NCBI RefSeq assembly: GCF_019634775.1
Contig: NZ_JAHCAS010000002.1
Location: forward strand, 372,001-436,000
Direction of reading: 5' to 3'
From: Dokdonella sp.
GTDB lineage: Bacteria; Pseudomonadota; Gammaproteobacteria; Xanthomonadales; Rhodanobacteraceae
Length of the DNA: 64,000 nucleotides
The position numbers and the translations under genes are program-made. This document shows, one piece after another, positions 9,631 through 18,174 of this stretch. How positions within the stretch are numbered: position 1 is the first letter of the stretch; each line of letters starts with the position of its first letter. A model generated the notes under the pieces. It made no database searches and was not told where the DNA came from. It saw nothing but the letters and a program-made list of their open reading frames with translations.

Positions 9631-10617
9631 ATGGAACTCTTCAACCCGAACATCAACATCGACTTCATGCGCTGGCGCAAGGCCAGCCTCGTCGTCTCGT
9701 GCATCCTCATGGCCCTGTCGGCGGTGATCATCTTCGGTCGAGGCCTGAACTATGGCCTCGACTTCACCGGCGGCACGCTGGTCGAAGTGACCTACGAGCG
9801 TGGCATCGATGTCGGCGAGGTTCGCGCCGCTTTGGCCGAAGGCGGATTTGCCAACGCCGTCGTGCAGACCTACGGCGGCAGCAATGACTTCGCGGTGCGC
9901 ATCGCCAACGAGGAGCACGACGGCGAGGCGGGAGCACCCAATGAGGCCGCGACCGACGAGGCCGAGAAGCAGGCTGCCGACCGCATCGCCAGGGAAGTCG
10001 TCGCCGCCCTGCAGGCCAAGCGCGCCGATGCCAAGGCGACACGTTCGTCGTTCGTCGGACCGCAGATCGGTGAGGAACTTCGCACCGATGGTCTCATCGC
10101 GGTGATCTTCGTCATCGCCGGCATCTCGATTTACCTGTGGATCCGTTTCGAGTGGCGCTTCGCAGTCTCGGCGGTTGCGTCGGAACTGCACGACGCCCTG
10201 CTGACGGTCGCCGCCTTCGCGCTGACCGGCCGCGAGTTCGATCTGCCGGCGCTGGCCGCGGTGCTGTCGGTGGTCGGCTACTCGATCAACGACAAGATCG
10301 TCGTGTTCGACCGCGTGCGCGAGATCTTCCGTTCCTCGCGCAAGGGTGAGCCGGCCGAGATCCTCAATCGCTCGATCAACTCGACGATGTCGCGCACGAT
10401 CATGACCGGTGTGACCACGGCGCTGGCGGTCGGCACGCTGTATTTCCTCGGTGGTCCGGCTCTCGAGAACTTCGGCCTGATCATGCTGATCGGCATTGCC
10501 ATCGGCATCCTGTCGACGATCTTCTTCGCCAACCCGGTGCTGCTGCTGCTCGGTGTGTCCAAGCAGGATCTCATGCCGGTCACGCGCGACGATCCGGAGC
10601 TTGCACGCAGGCCTTGA
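9631..10617 (+). CDS. secF: protein translocase subunit SecF
   Basis: 328-aa partner of SecD with six predicted membrane helices. The family block GLDFTGGTLVEV follows helix 1, and GYSINDKIVVFDRVRE lies in the C-terminal bundle. GGAGGAGAACGTTC precedes the ATG. One oddity: the periplasmic P1 domain carries an acidic, Ala/Glu-rich stretch after FAVRIANEEHDGE (about residues 90-125) that is some 15 residues longer than in E. coli SecF. Confidence 0.97.
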   Translation: MELFNPNINIDFMRWRKASLVVSCILMALSAVIIFGRGLNYGLDFTGGTLVEVTYERGIDVGEVRAALAEGGFANAVVQTYGGSNDFAVRIANEEHDGEAGAPNEAATDEAEKQAADRIAREVVAALQAKRADAKATRSSFVGPQIGEELRTDGLIAVIFVIAGISIYLWIRFEWRFAVSAVASELHDALLTVAAFALTGREFDLPALAAVLSVVGYSINDKIVVFDRVREIFRSSRKGEPAEILNRSINSTMSRTIMTGVTTALAVGTLYFLGGPALENFGLIMLIGIAIGILSTIFFANPVLLLLGVSKQDLMPVTRDDPELARRP

Positions 10618-10675
10618 GGAAGAGCGCGCGGCGCGGAAACCAGGAACGGGTGGCACGCACTCGCCGCGCCGAGGC

Positions 10676-11443
10676 ATGAACCGCACCGGGAAACCAAGCC
10701 ATGGCCTTGCCCGCGTTCTTTCCAGGCGCGGGCTGTGCTCGCGCGCCGAGGCCGAGCGCCTGGCCCGGGCCGGACGCGTACGGGTGGACGGACGCGTCGT
10801 CCGCGATCCGCATGCGCGCACGCCCGCTGATGCGGGCCTCGCCATCGACGACGTCGAGGTCGTCGCGCCCACGCGCCGCTATGTGATGCTCAACAAGCCA
10901 CGTGGCCTGGTCACCACGCGCAGCGACGAGCAAGGACGCGCCACCGTGTATTCCATGCTCGGTGCGGCCGGGGCGGACTGGCTCGCCCCGGTCGGTCGGC
11001 TCGACAAGGCGAGCGAAGGGCTGCTGTTGTTCAGCAACGACAGTGCCTGGGCGGCAGCGATCACGTCGCCCGAATCGGTGCTCGGCAAGACCTACCACGT
11101 GCAGGTCGACTGCCTGCCTGGCGACGATCTGCTCGCGTCGTTGCGCGCCGGCGTGGTCGATCGTGGCGAAACGCTGTTGCTCAAATCCGTGCGCGAACTG
11201 CGCCGCGGCGAGCGCAATGCCTGGCTCGAAGTCACCCTCGACGAAGGCCGCAACCGCCAGATCCGCCGCGTCCTGGCCGGATTCGGCATCGGTGTGCTGC
11301 GCCTCGTGCGCGTCGCCATCGGTCCGCTCGTGCTCGGCGATCTGGCCAAGGGGGCGTGGCGGGAGCTTTCCTCGGACGAGGTCGAGGCGCTGGTGCCGCG
11401 CCAGACTCGTCCGGGAAGGCGTGGATCGCCGATTCGCGACTGA
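10676..11443 (+). CDS. 16S/23S rRNA pseudouridine synthase, RsuA/RluB/RluE/RluF family
   Basis: 255-aa enzyme converting a specific rRNA uridine to pseudouridine. An N-terminal S4 RNA-binding domain (LARVLSRRGLCSRAEAERL...RVRVDGRVV) precedes the catalytic domain with VGRLDKASEGLLLFSND, whose Asp is the family nucleophile, and GRNRQIRRVLAGFG. Start chosen at ATG 10676 (MNRTGKPSH), as the in-frame extension upstream would run inside secF. Which rRNA position it modifies cannot be told from sequence alone, so no symbol is given. Confidence 0.9.
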   Translation: MNRTGKPSHGLARVLSRRGLCSRAEAERLARAGRVRVDGRVVRDPHARTPADAGLAIDDVEVVAPTRRYVMLNKPRGLVTTRSDEQGRATVYSMLGAAGADWLAPVGRLDKASEGLLLFSNDSAWAAAITSPESVLGKTYHVQVDCLPGDDLLASLRAGVVDRGETLLLKSVRELRRGERNAWLEVTLDEGRNRQIRRVLAGFGIGVLRLVRVAIGPLVLGDLAKGAWRELSSDEVEALVPRQTRPGRRGSPIRD

Positions 11444-11547
11444 AGGCGTTTCCGTGGAATCAATGCCTTGCGGAGTCCTGGCGCGTTGAAGGGGCGCTCG
11501 GAATATCCTTGGGTGGGTGCGCAGGACGCACGAACCGGAGGCTGGCC

Positions 11548-12897
11548 ATGCAACGACGCACCTTCCTGAAGTCCACGCTGGCTGCGGCGGCGTTCGCCGC
11601 TTCGTCCTGGTGCCCTGCCGAAGCCGGTCCACGCGGGAAACTGCGGGTTGGCGTGCTCGGCACCGGCTTGCGCGGCCAGGTCCATCTCGACGAACTGCTC
11701 AAGCGCGCCGATGTCGATGTGGTTGCGTTGTGCGACATCGAGCCGGTCATGCTCGAGGCGGCGCTGAAACAGGTTGCCGGTGCCGGTCGTCGCAAACCGA
11801 AGGTCTACACCGGCAGCGACGATGCCTGGCGCACGATGCTGGCCAAGGCACGTCTCGACGCGGTGATCATCGCAACCCCGTGGGAACTGCACGAGGCGCA
11901 GGCGATTGCAGCCATGCAGGCGAGGGTCGCCGTTGGCTGCGAAGTCGTCGCCGCCACCACGCTCGAAGGACACTGGAACCTGCTGCGGACGCAACAGAAG
12001 ACCGGCACACCGTACATGCTGCTCGAGAACGTCTGCTATCGGCGCGACGTGCTGGCAGTGCTGGCGATGGTACGCGCTGGCGTGTTCGGCGAGCTCCTGC
12101 ATCTGGAAGGTGGCTACGAGCACGACCTGCGTGCGGTCAAGTTCAACTCGGGCGACCCGGCCAGGCCCTATGGCGGCGGTGTCGAATTCGGCGCCAAGGG
12201 CTGGTCGGAAGCGCGTTGGCGCACCGACCACTCGGTACGCCGCAATGGCGACCTTTATCCGAGCCACGGTATCGGCCCGTGCGCGATGTGGGCCGACATC
12301 CACCGCGGCAACCGCTTCACGCGCCTGACCAGCTATGCGAGCAAGGCGCGCGGCCTGCATCGGCATGTCGTCGTCAACGGCGGTGAGCAGCATCCGAATG
12401 CCACGGTGCGCTTCGCGCTGGGCGACATCGTCACCACGCAGATCGCCTGCGAGAATGGCGAGACGATCCTGCTGACCCACGACACCTCTTCGCCACGCCC
12501 GTACTCGCTCGGGTTCCGTGTGCAGGGCACGAAGGGTTTGTGGATGGACATCAACCAGTCGATCCACATCGAAGGCGAGAGCCCCGCACACAAGTGGGAG
12601 CCCGCACAGGCCTGGCTCGAGCGCAACGACCATCCGTTGTGGAAGAGGCACGCGGCGAGTGCCGAGGGAGCCGGTCACGGCGGCATGGACTTTTTCGTCG
12701 TGCATGCCTTCGTCGAGGCACTCAGGCGCAACGAGCCTATGCCGATCGATATCTACGACGCCGTGGCCTGGAGCGCGATCACACCCTTGTCCGAGCGGTC
12801 GATCGCCGAGGGCAACCGCACCCTGGACTTCCCCGATTTCACCGAAGGGCGCTGGAAGACGCGGCAACGGATCTTCGCGCTGGATGACCGCTATTGA
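11548..12897 (+). CDS. Tat-exported Gfo/Idh/MocA-family oxidoreductase, GH109-like
   Basis: 449 aa. The N-terminus MQRRTFLKSTLAAAAFAASS is a twin-arginine signal. A Rossmann NAD-binding domain follows (VGVLGTGLRGQVHLDEL, then DVVALCDIEP) and then the Gfo/Idh C-terminal domain. EVVAATTLEGHWNLL resembles the EVPAA block of glycoside hydrolase family 109, which cleaves terminal alpha-N-acetylgalactosamine by an NAD-dependent redox mechanism. Substrate here is unknown. It stands alone between the pseudouridine synthase and kbl, with no sugar-transport or glycosidase neighbours. Confidence 0.82.
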   Translation: MQRRTFLKSTLAAAAFAASSWCPAEAGPRGKLRVGVLGTGLRGQVHLDELLKRADVDVVALCDIEPVMLEAALKQVAGAGRRKPKVYTGSDDAWRTMLAKARLDAVIIATPWELHEAQAIAAMQARVAVGCEVVAATTLEGHWNLLRTQQKTGTPYMLLENVCYRRDVLAVLAMVRAGVFGELLHLEGGYEHDLRAVKFNSGDPARPYGGGVEFGAKGWSEARWRTDHSVRRNGDLYPSHGIGPCAMWADIHRGNRFTRLTSYASKARGLHRHVVVNGGEQHPNATVRFALGDIVTTQIACENGETILLTHDTSSPRPYSLGFRVQGTKGLWMDINQSIHIEGESPAHKWEPAQAWLERNDHPLWKRHAASAEGAGHGGMDFFVVHAFVEALRRNEPMPIDIYDAVAWSAITPLSERSIAEGNRTLDFPDFTEGRWKTRQRIFALDDRY

Positions 12898-13065
12898 GGT
12901 CAGTGCATCCTCGGCGTGGTGGGGAAGTCCTGCTCGTTCCGGTCACCGCTGCGGTCGTTCCTGGCAGCCCTTCCAGTTCCGACGGGGGCGGCCTCGGTCG
13001 CGATGGGATCGGGGCCGGACGGCTGCGTCCCGCGGGTACGCCGTGGCAGCATGGCATGCGCTGCC

Positions 13066-14253
13066 TCAGATCACCCCGAGCTTGCGGCCGACCCTGGTGA
13101 ATGCCGCGACCGCGCGGTCGATCTGTTCGGGGGTGTGCGCGGCGCTCATCTGCGTGCGGATGCGCGCCTGACCCTGCGGGACTACGGGATAGAAGAAGCC
13201 GATCACGTAGATACCCTCATCGAGCAGGTCGGCAGCGAACTGCTGGGCAAGCTTGGCGTCGTGCAGCATGACCGGGACGATGGCGTGCTGGCCGGGGCGA
13301 AGTTCGAAGCCCGCTTCGCTCATGCCGGCGCGGAAGCGGCGCGCGTTGGCCTCGACGCGATCACGCAGTTCGGTCGAGCGGTCGAGTATTTCGAATACCT
13401 TGATCGAAGCCGCGACCAGTGGCGGCGGCAGCGTGTTCGAGAACAGATAGGGGCGTGAGCGCTGGCGCAGCAGGTCGATGATCTCGCGCTTCCCAGTGGT
13501 GAAGCCGCCGGAGCCGCCGCCGAGGGCCTTGCCGAGCGTCGAGGTGAACACGTCGACCTCGTGCATAACTCCGTGCAGTTCAGCCGAGCCGCGGCCGGTC
13601 GGGCCGACGAAGCCGGTGGCATGCGAGTCGTCGACCATCAGCAGGGCGCCATGCCGCTTCTTCAGTGCGACGATCTCGTCGAGTTTGGCGATGTAGCCGT
13701 CCATCGAGAACACGCCGTCAGTGGCGATCAGGCGCGTGCGCTTGCCGGCCGTCTCCAGGAGGTGGCTTTCGAGCTCGGCCATGTCACCGTTCGCGTAGCG
13801 GCGGCGCTCGGCCTTGCACAGGCGGATGCCGTCGATGATCGAGGCATGGTTGAGTGCATCGGAGATGACGGCATCCCCGTCGCCGAGGATGGTTTCGAAC
13901 AGGCCGCCGTTGGCGTCGAAGCAACTCGTGTAGAGGATCGTGTCCTCGGTGCCGAAGAAGGCCGAGATGCGCGCTTCCAGCTGCTTGTGCAGGTCCTGCG
14001 TGCCGCAGATGAAGCGCACGCTGGCCAGGCCGAAGCCATGCGTGTCGAGTGCATGTTTCGCCGCCGCGATGACCTCCGCGTTGTCGGCCAGGCCGAGGTA
14101 GTTGTTGGCGCAGAAGTTCAACACTTCGCGGCCATCGTTCGTGCGGATCGCCGAGGACTGCGGGGTGGTAATGATGCGTTCGGTCTTGTACAGGCCCTGT
14201 GCGCGGATCGAGTCGAGTTCGGCGGCGAGGCGGTCGCGGGTGGTGGTTTGCAT
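13066..14253 (-). CDS. kbl: glycine C-acetyltransferase (2-amino-3-ketobutyrate CoA ligase)
   Basis: 395-aa PLP enzyme splitting 2-amino-3-ketobutyrate with CoA into glycine and acetyl-CoA, the second step of threonine breakdown. Lys242 in TSTLGKALGGGSGG binds PLP; DDSHATGFVGPTGRG and NFCANNYLGLA are typical of this alpha-oxoamine synthase. Start chosen at ATG 14253 (MQTTTRDRL) to match the E. coli length of 398; an upstream in-frame ATG at 14283 would add ten proline-rich residues. No threonine dehydrogenase (tdh) gene is adjacent, which is less usual. Confidence 0.94.
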   Translation of the reverse strand: MQTTTRDRLAAELDSIRAQGLYKTERIITTPQSSAIRTNDGREVLNFCANNYLGLADNAEVIAAAKHALDTHGFGLASVRFICGTQDLHKQLEARISAFFGTEDTILYTSCFDANGGLFETILGDGDAVISDALNHASIIDGIRLCKAERRRYANGDMAELESHLLETAGKRTRLIATDGVFSMDGYIAKLDEIVALKKRHGALLMVDDSHATGFVGPTGRGSAELHGVMHEVDVFTSTLGKALGGGSGGFTTGKREIIDLLRQRSRPYLFSNTLPPPLVAASIKVFEILDRSTELRDRVEANARRFRAGMSEAGFELRPGQHAIVPVMLHDAKLAQQFAADLLDEGIYVIGFFYPVVPQGQARIRTQMSAAHTPEQIDRAVAAFTRVGRKLGVI

Positions 14254-14343
14254 GGCGGGAGCGGGCGGGATCGGGAGGGGCATTGTCTGCGAAAGCAGGG
14301 GCAGGGCGTTAGGGATCTGTTCTTGTCAGATCCTTTCGCGGCG

Positions 14344-14385
14344 GAAGCCGCTCCCGCAAGAGGTTGATCTCGCGGGAGCGGCTTC
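14344..14385. repeat. palindromic repeat, GGAGCGGCTTC family
   Basis: Perfect 14-bp arms (GAAGCCGCTCCCGC and its complement) around a 14-base loop, in the gap between divergent kbl and the deiminase-family gene. Related to the larger palindromes at 17.35, 58.7 and 61.35 kb; REP-like. Confidence 0.7.
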
Positions 14386-14490
14386 GGCCGAGGAGGGGAT
14401 CGATCAGACCTTCTCTGGCACCCGGGTCTCAACATCCCTACACTCCGACGCCCGGCAGGAAGCCGTCATCCACCCACCCGCGGAGTTCCC

Positions 14491-15666
14491 ATGCGCCTGC
14501 TTGCCGCCAGTCTTGTCCTGCTGGCCTTTTCCGCTGTCGCCGACGCCGCGCCGCGCGAGGCGGATCCGGCCTTTCTCGCCACCATCGTGGATGACCTGCC
14601 GCCACCGCTGCCGCGTGGCCTGGCAGCACACGAGCGCGGCCTGGCCCTGCCGCGGGCACCGTTCGCGCCGCTTGCGCCGCCGGCAAGCGTGCCGCGCGCG
14701 CAGGCCGAATACGAGGCTAATCACGGCATCCTGATCCGCTGGGGCAACTTCAACGCCCTGCACACCGCGATGGTCGTGCCACTGACCACGGCCGAGCCGC
14801 CCGCGGACGTCTGGATCGTGGTCGGCAACACCAATCAACAGAATTCGGCCACGACCGTGCTGGCGAACGCGGGGGCGGACCTTGCCCATGTCCACTTCGT
14901 CATCGCCAGTACCGATTCGGTGTGGATCCGCGACTACGGCCCGCGCTTCATCGATGACGCCGGGCGTCGCGCGATTGCCGATCACACCTACAACCGTCCG
15001 CGCCCGAACGACAACAACTTCCCGGGCGTGTTTGCCGGTCAGCTCGGCGAGACGCGGTACGTGATGCCACTTGTGCATGGCGGTGGCAATTTTCACCTGT
15101 TCCGCAACCGCGAGGCGTTCATGACGCGCCTGATCGTCAACGAGAATCCTTCCTCTACCGAGCAGGAGATCAAGGACACCTACCTGGCCTACCAGGGCCT
15201 CGACGTCACCCTGACCGATCCGTTCCCTTCGAGTTACGATTCGACCCAGCACATCGACATGTGGATGCTGCCGCTCGGCGATGACAAGGTGCTGATCGGT
15301 GAGTATGCGGCAGCCGAGGGCGGAGGCGTGCCGAAGGCGGTGACCGACGCCACCGCGGCGCTGATGCAGTCGCGCGGGTACACGGTACATCGCACGCCGG
15401 GCTGGCGTAGCGGTGGCGCGCACTACACCTACACGAACGCGGTCATCGTCAACCAGGTCGCGCTGATCTGCCGCTTCGGCGGCAGCAACGCGACCCGCGA
15501 CGCCGAGGCCCGAGCCACATTCGAAGCCGCCATGCCCGACCACGACATCGTGCAGGTCGACTGTTCGGGCATCATCGGCCTGTCCGGCGCGATCCATTGC
15601 ATCGTCATGCATGTGCCGGATCTGCTGTTGCGCACGGACTTCGACGGAGCGATCCCGCAACCCTGA
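14491..15666 (+). CDS. secreted agmatine/peptidylarginine deiminase-family protein
   Basis: 391 aa. A signal peptide (MRLLAASLVLLAFSAVADA) precedes a PAD_porph-type pentein domain. Likely catalytic residues are visible: Asp in VWIRDYGPRF, His and Asp in STQHIDMWMLPL, and Cys in SGAIHCIVMHVP. The family hydrolyses the guanidinium group of agmatine or arginine, releasing ammonia. Cytosolic AguA enzymes lack a signal, so this copy resembles the exported peptidylarginine deiminase type; the substrate is unknown. The tail DLLLRTDFDG resembles the C-terminal motif of other exported proteins in this window. Confidence 0.88.
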   Translation: MRLLAASLVLLAFSAVADAAPREADPAFLATIVDDLPPPLPRGLAAHERGLALPRAPFAPLAPPASVPRAQAEYEANHGILIRWGNFNALHTAMVVPLTTAEPPADVWIVVGNTNQQNSATTVLANAGADLAHVHFVIASTDSVWIRDYGPRFIDDAGRRAIADHTYNRPRPNDNNFPGVFAGQLGETRYVMPLVHGGGNFHLFRNREAFMTRLIVNENPSSTEQEIKDTYLAYQGLDVTLTDPFPSSYDSTQHIDMWMLPLGDDKVLIGEYAAAEGGGVPKAVTDATAALMQSRGYTVHRTPGWRSGGAHYTYTNAVIVNQVALICRFGGSNATRDAEARATFEAAMPDHDIVQVDCSGIIGLSGAIHCIVMHVPDLLLRTDFDGAIPQP

Positions 15667-15705
15667 TGGCACGGGCCGCCTGAACAGCATTCCGGATCGA
15701 TCACG

Positions 15706-17337
15706 ATGTCCACCCTGCGCCTTGCGCTCGCCCAGTTCGATTTCCCGGTCGGTGCGGTGGCCGCAAATGCGGCGCGTATCGCCGCGTTGATCGCCGAGGC
15801 GCGAGATGTCCACCGTGCCGACCTCGTGGTTTTCCCCGAGCTGGCCCTGAGTGGCTACCCGCCCGAGGACCTGCTGCTGCGCCCGGCCTTTCTCGCCGAG
15901 TGCGAAGCCGCGCTCGAACGCATCGCGCCTGCGGTGCGCGGCATCGTTGCCCTGGTTGGCTGGCCACAGAGCGCGGGCTCGATCCTCTACAACGCCGCCA
16001 GCGTGCTGCGTGACGGCGTGATCGAGGCGACCTACCGCAAGCGCGAACTGCCCAACTACGCCGTTTTCGACGAGCGCCGCTACTTCGACGTCGATCCCGA
16101 CGGTGGCGCTTGCGTGTTCATGGTTAGGGACGTGCCGGTCGGCGTGGTGCTCTGCGAGGACCTATGGTTCGCCGAGCCACTCGATTCGACCGTGCGTGAT
16201 GGCGCCGAGCTGGTCGTTGTGCCGAATGCCTCGCCGTTCGAGCGTGACAAGCACGCGCAGCGCGACCAGTTGCTGGCTACGCGTGTCGCCGAAACGGGTG
16301 CCGCGCTGGCCTATCTGAACGTCGTTGGTGGGCAGGACGCGGTCGTCTTCGATGGCGCCTCGGTACTCGCCGACGGCGACGGTTTCGTGCATCCGGCCGC
16401 GCGCGCCTTCGAAGACCACTGGCTGCTCGCCGACTACGACGCGGCCACGCGTCGCTTCAGCCTGGTCGACTGGCCCGGCGATGGCGACGAGAGCCGGGAC
16501 GCTCTGGCCTGGCGCGCCATCGTGCGCGGTACGCGCGACTACTGTCGCAAGAATGGGTTCGACAAGGCATGGATCGGCTTGTCCGGTGGCATCGATTCGG
16601 CGCTCGTGCTGGCGGTTGCCGTCGACGCGCTCGGCGCCGACAACGTGACCGCCGTCCGCCTGCCGTCGCGCTATACCTCGGATGCCAGCAACGACCTCGC
16701 CGAGGAACAGGCGCGCACCCAGGGGGTGCGCCTCGAGACGGTGCCGATCGGTGCGCCGTTTGCGGGCTTTCTCGACGCGCTGGCGCCTCTGTTCGCCGGT
16801 CGCTTGCCCGACATCGCCGAGGAAAATCTGCAATCACGTTGTCGCGGCGCGATCCTCATGGCCCTGGCCAACAAGTTCGGCGGACTCTTGCTGACCACCG
16901 GAAACAAGAGCGAGTACGCGGTCGGCTACGCGACGATCTACGGCGACATGTGCGGCGGCTATGCGCCGATCAAGGATCTCTACAAGACCGAAGTCTACGC
17001 GCTCGCGCGCTGGCGCAACGCGCAGGGCCCGACGCCGGTGATTCCGCAGCAGGTCATCGACCGCGCACCGTCGGCCGAATTGCGTGACAACCAGACTGAT
17101 CAGGATTCGCTGCCGCCATACGACGTGCTCGACGCGATCCTGTATCGCACGGTCGATCAGGAGCAGTCGCGCGACGAGATCGTCGCTGCCGGGTTCGACG
17201 CGGCGACTGTCGACCACGTGCTGCGCCTCGTGCGCGTCAACGAGTGGAAGCGCCACCAGGCCGCTCCGGGGCCGAAGATTTCCCGCCGTGCCTTCGGCCG
17301 CGAGCGGCGCTATCCGATCACTTCGGGGTGGCGTTGA
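15706..17337 (+). CDS. nadE: glutamine-dependent NAD+ synthetase
   Basis: 543-aa two-domain enzyme making NAD+ from deamido-NAD, ATP and glutamine. The N-terminal nitrilase-type glutaminase domain has its Glu-Lys-Cys triad: Glu45 in FPELALSG, Lys112 in YRKRELPNY and Cys150 in VVLCEDLWF. The C-terminal synthetase domain carries the PP-loop SGGIDSALVL and TTGNKSEYAVGY. Length matches the glutamine-dependent form (about 540). It begins 39 bases after the deiminase gene and ends just before a large palindrome facing ptsH. Confidence 0.96.
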   Translation: MSTLRLALAQFDFPVGAVAANAARIAALIAEARDVHRADLVVFPELALSGYPPEDLLLRPAFLAECEAALERIAPAVRGIVALVGWPQSAGSILYNAASVLRDGVIEATYRKRELPNYAVFDERRYFDVDPDGGACVFMVRDVPVGVVLCEDLWFAEPLDSTVRDGAELVVVPNASPFERDKHAQRDQLLATRVAETGAALAYLNVVGGQDAVVFDGASVLADGDGFVHPAARAFEDHWLLADYDAATRRFSLVDWPGDGDESRDALAWRAIVRGTRDYCRKNGFDKAWIGLSGGIDSALVLAVAVDALGADNVTAVRLPSRYTSDASNDLAEEQARTQGVRLETVPIGAPFAGFLDALAPLFAGRLPDIAEENLQSRCRGAILMALANKFGGLLLTTGNKSEYAVGYATIYGDMCGGYAPIKDLYKTEVYALARWRNAQGPTPVIPQQVIDRAPSAELRDNQTDQDSLPPYDVLDAILYRTVDQEQSRDEIVAAGFDAATVDHVLRLVRVNEWKRHQAAPGPKISRRAFGRERRYPITSGWR

Positions 17338-17346
17338 GGCGCGTGT

Positions 17347-17417
17347 GTAGGAGCCCCTTCAGGGGCGATGCTTTTCTGGCGCGTGTTGAAGAGCATCGCC
17401 CCTGAAGGGGCTCCTAC
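17347..17417. repeat. 26-bp perfect palindromic repeat between convergent nadE and ptsH
   Basis: Arms at 17347-17372 and 17392-17417 are exact reverse complements (one opens GTAGGAGCCCCTTCAGGGG) with a 19-base loop. Same family as 58.7 and 61.35 kb, resembling the GTAGGAG... REP elements common in Pseudomonas and xanthomonads. Its position between two convergent genes would suit a bidirectional transcript end. Confidence 0.85.
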
Positions 17418-17437
17418 GGCTGCCTGCGTGACCGAGG

Positions 17438-17707
17438 CTACTGCCCTTCGTCGAACTTGCGCTCGAACAGGTCGACCAGTGCGGCCATGGCGGCTTCTTC
17501 ATCGGCACCTTCGGCGCGGAGTTTCAATTCCGCGCCGAGGCCGGCAGCGAGCATCATCACGCCCATGATGCTCTTGGCGTTGACCTCCTTGCCGCGGTAG
17601 GCCATGAACACGCTCGACTGGAAGCCGTGCAGGGTCTGCACGAGCTTGGCCGAGGCGCGCGCGTGCAGGCCGAGCTTGTTGGTGATGGTGATGTCGCGCT
17701 CAAGCAT
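17438..17707 (-). CDS. ptsH: HPr phosphocarrier protein
   Basis: 89-aa HPr that takes phosphate from enzyme I. His15 in LGLHARASAKLV is the phosphotransfer site, and Ser46 in NAKSIMGVMML is the regulatory site used by HPr kinase, whose gene lies in the same cluster. Start at ATG 17707 (MLERDITITN) overlaps the end of the EIIA gene by 8 bases, suggesting translational coupling. It is the last gene of the minus-strand run rapZ-EIIA-ptsH. ptsI is not adjacent but at 5.3-7.0 kb. Confidence 0.96.
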   Translation of the reverse strand: MLERDITITNKLGLHARASAKLVQTLHGFQSSVFMAYRGKEVNAKSIMGVMMLAAGLGAELKLRAEGADEEAAMAALVDLFERKFDEGQ

Positions 17708-18092
17708 GGTCGATGTGGATTCCGCTGCGGCCGCCGCTGGCAGCGGTTTGCGCGAGTTCGTCGAGGGATTGTTCGGGGTAGTTGAGCACGCGAAGCAGCA
17801 TCGGCAGGTTGAGACCCGAAACGCAGTGTGTGGTGATGCCGAGCGCGGGCAGGCGCTGGGCGACATTGCAGGGCGTCGAGCCATACAGGTCGGTCAGCAC
17901 CAGCACGCCGTCGCCGCCATCGAGTCCGCGGGCTTGCGCGGCGGCACATTTCAACGCGTTGTCCGGGTCTGCACTGGCCGGGACCTCGACGACGTCGACG
18001 GGCAGCGACAGTCGGCCCAGCACATGCCGTGCCGCGCCGACAAGGGCCGCGCCCATTGCTTCGTGGGTGAGAAGGAGTACGCCGACGCCCAT
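17700..18092 (-). CDS. PTS mannose-type EIIA domain protein
   Basis: 130-aa stand-alone EIIA of the mannose/fructose family. The phospho-acceptor is His10 in LLLTHEAMG, and LVLTDLYGSTPCNVAQRL is the conserved EIIA-Man block. No EIIB, EIIC or EIID gene is nearby, so it probably serves regulation by accepting phosphate from HPr rather than sugar uptake. Start at ATG 18092 (MGVGVLLLTH). It sits 82 bases after rapZ and overlaps ptsH. Confidence 0.92.
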   Translation of the reverse strand: MGVGVLLLTHEAMGAALVGAARHVLGRLSLPVDVVEVPASADPDNALKCAAAQARGLDGGDGVLVLTDLYGSTPCNVAQRLPALGITTHCVSGLNLPMLLRVLNYPEQSLDELAQTAASGGRSGIHIDHA

Positions 18093-18174
18093 GCAGGTGA
18101 TCCGAACGGCTCGCCGCGCTGGCGCCGTGGCCCGTCAGGTTAACCGACAAGGTGCGGGCGCGGGAAGCGTTGCT

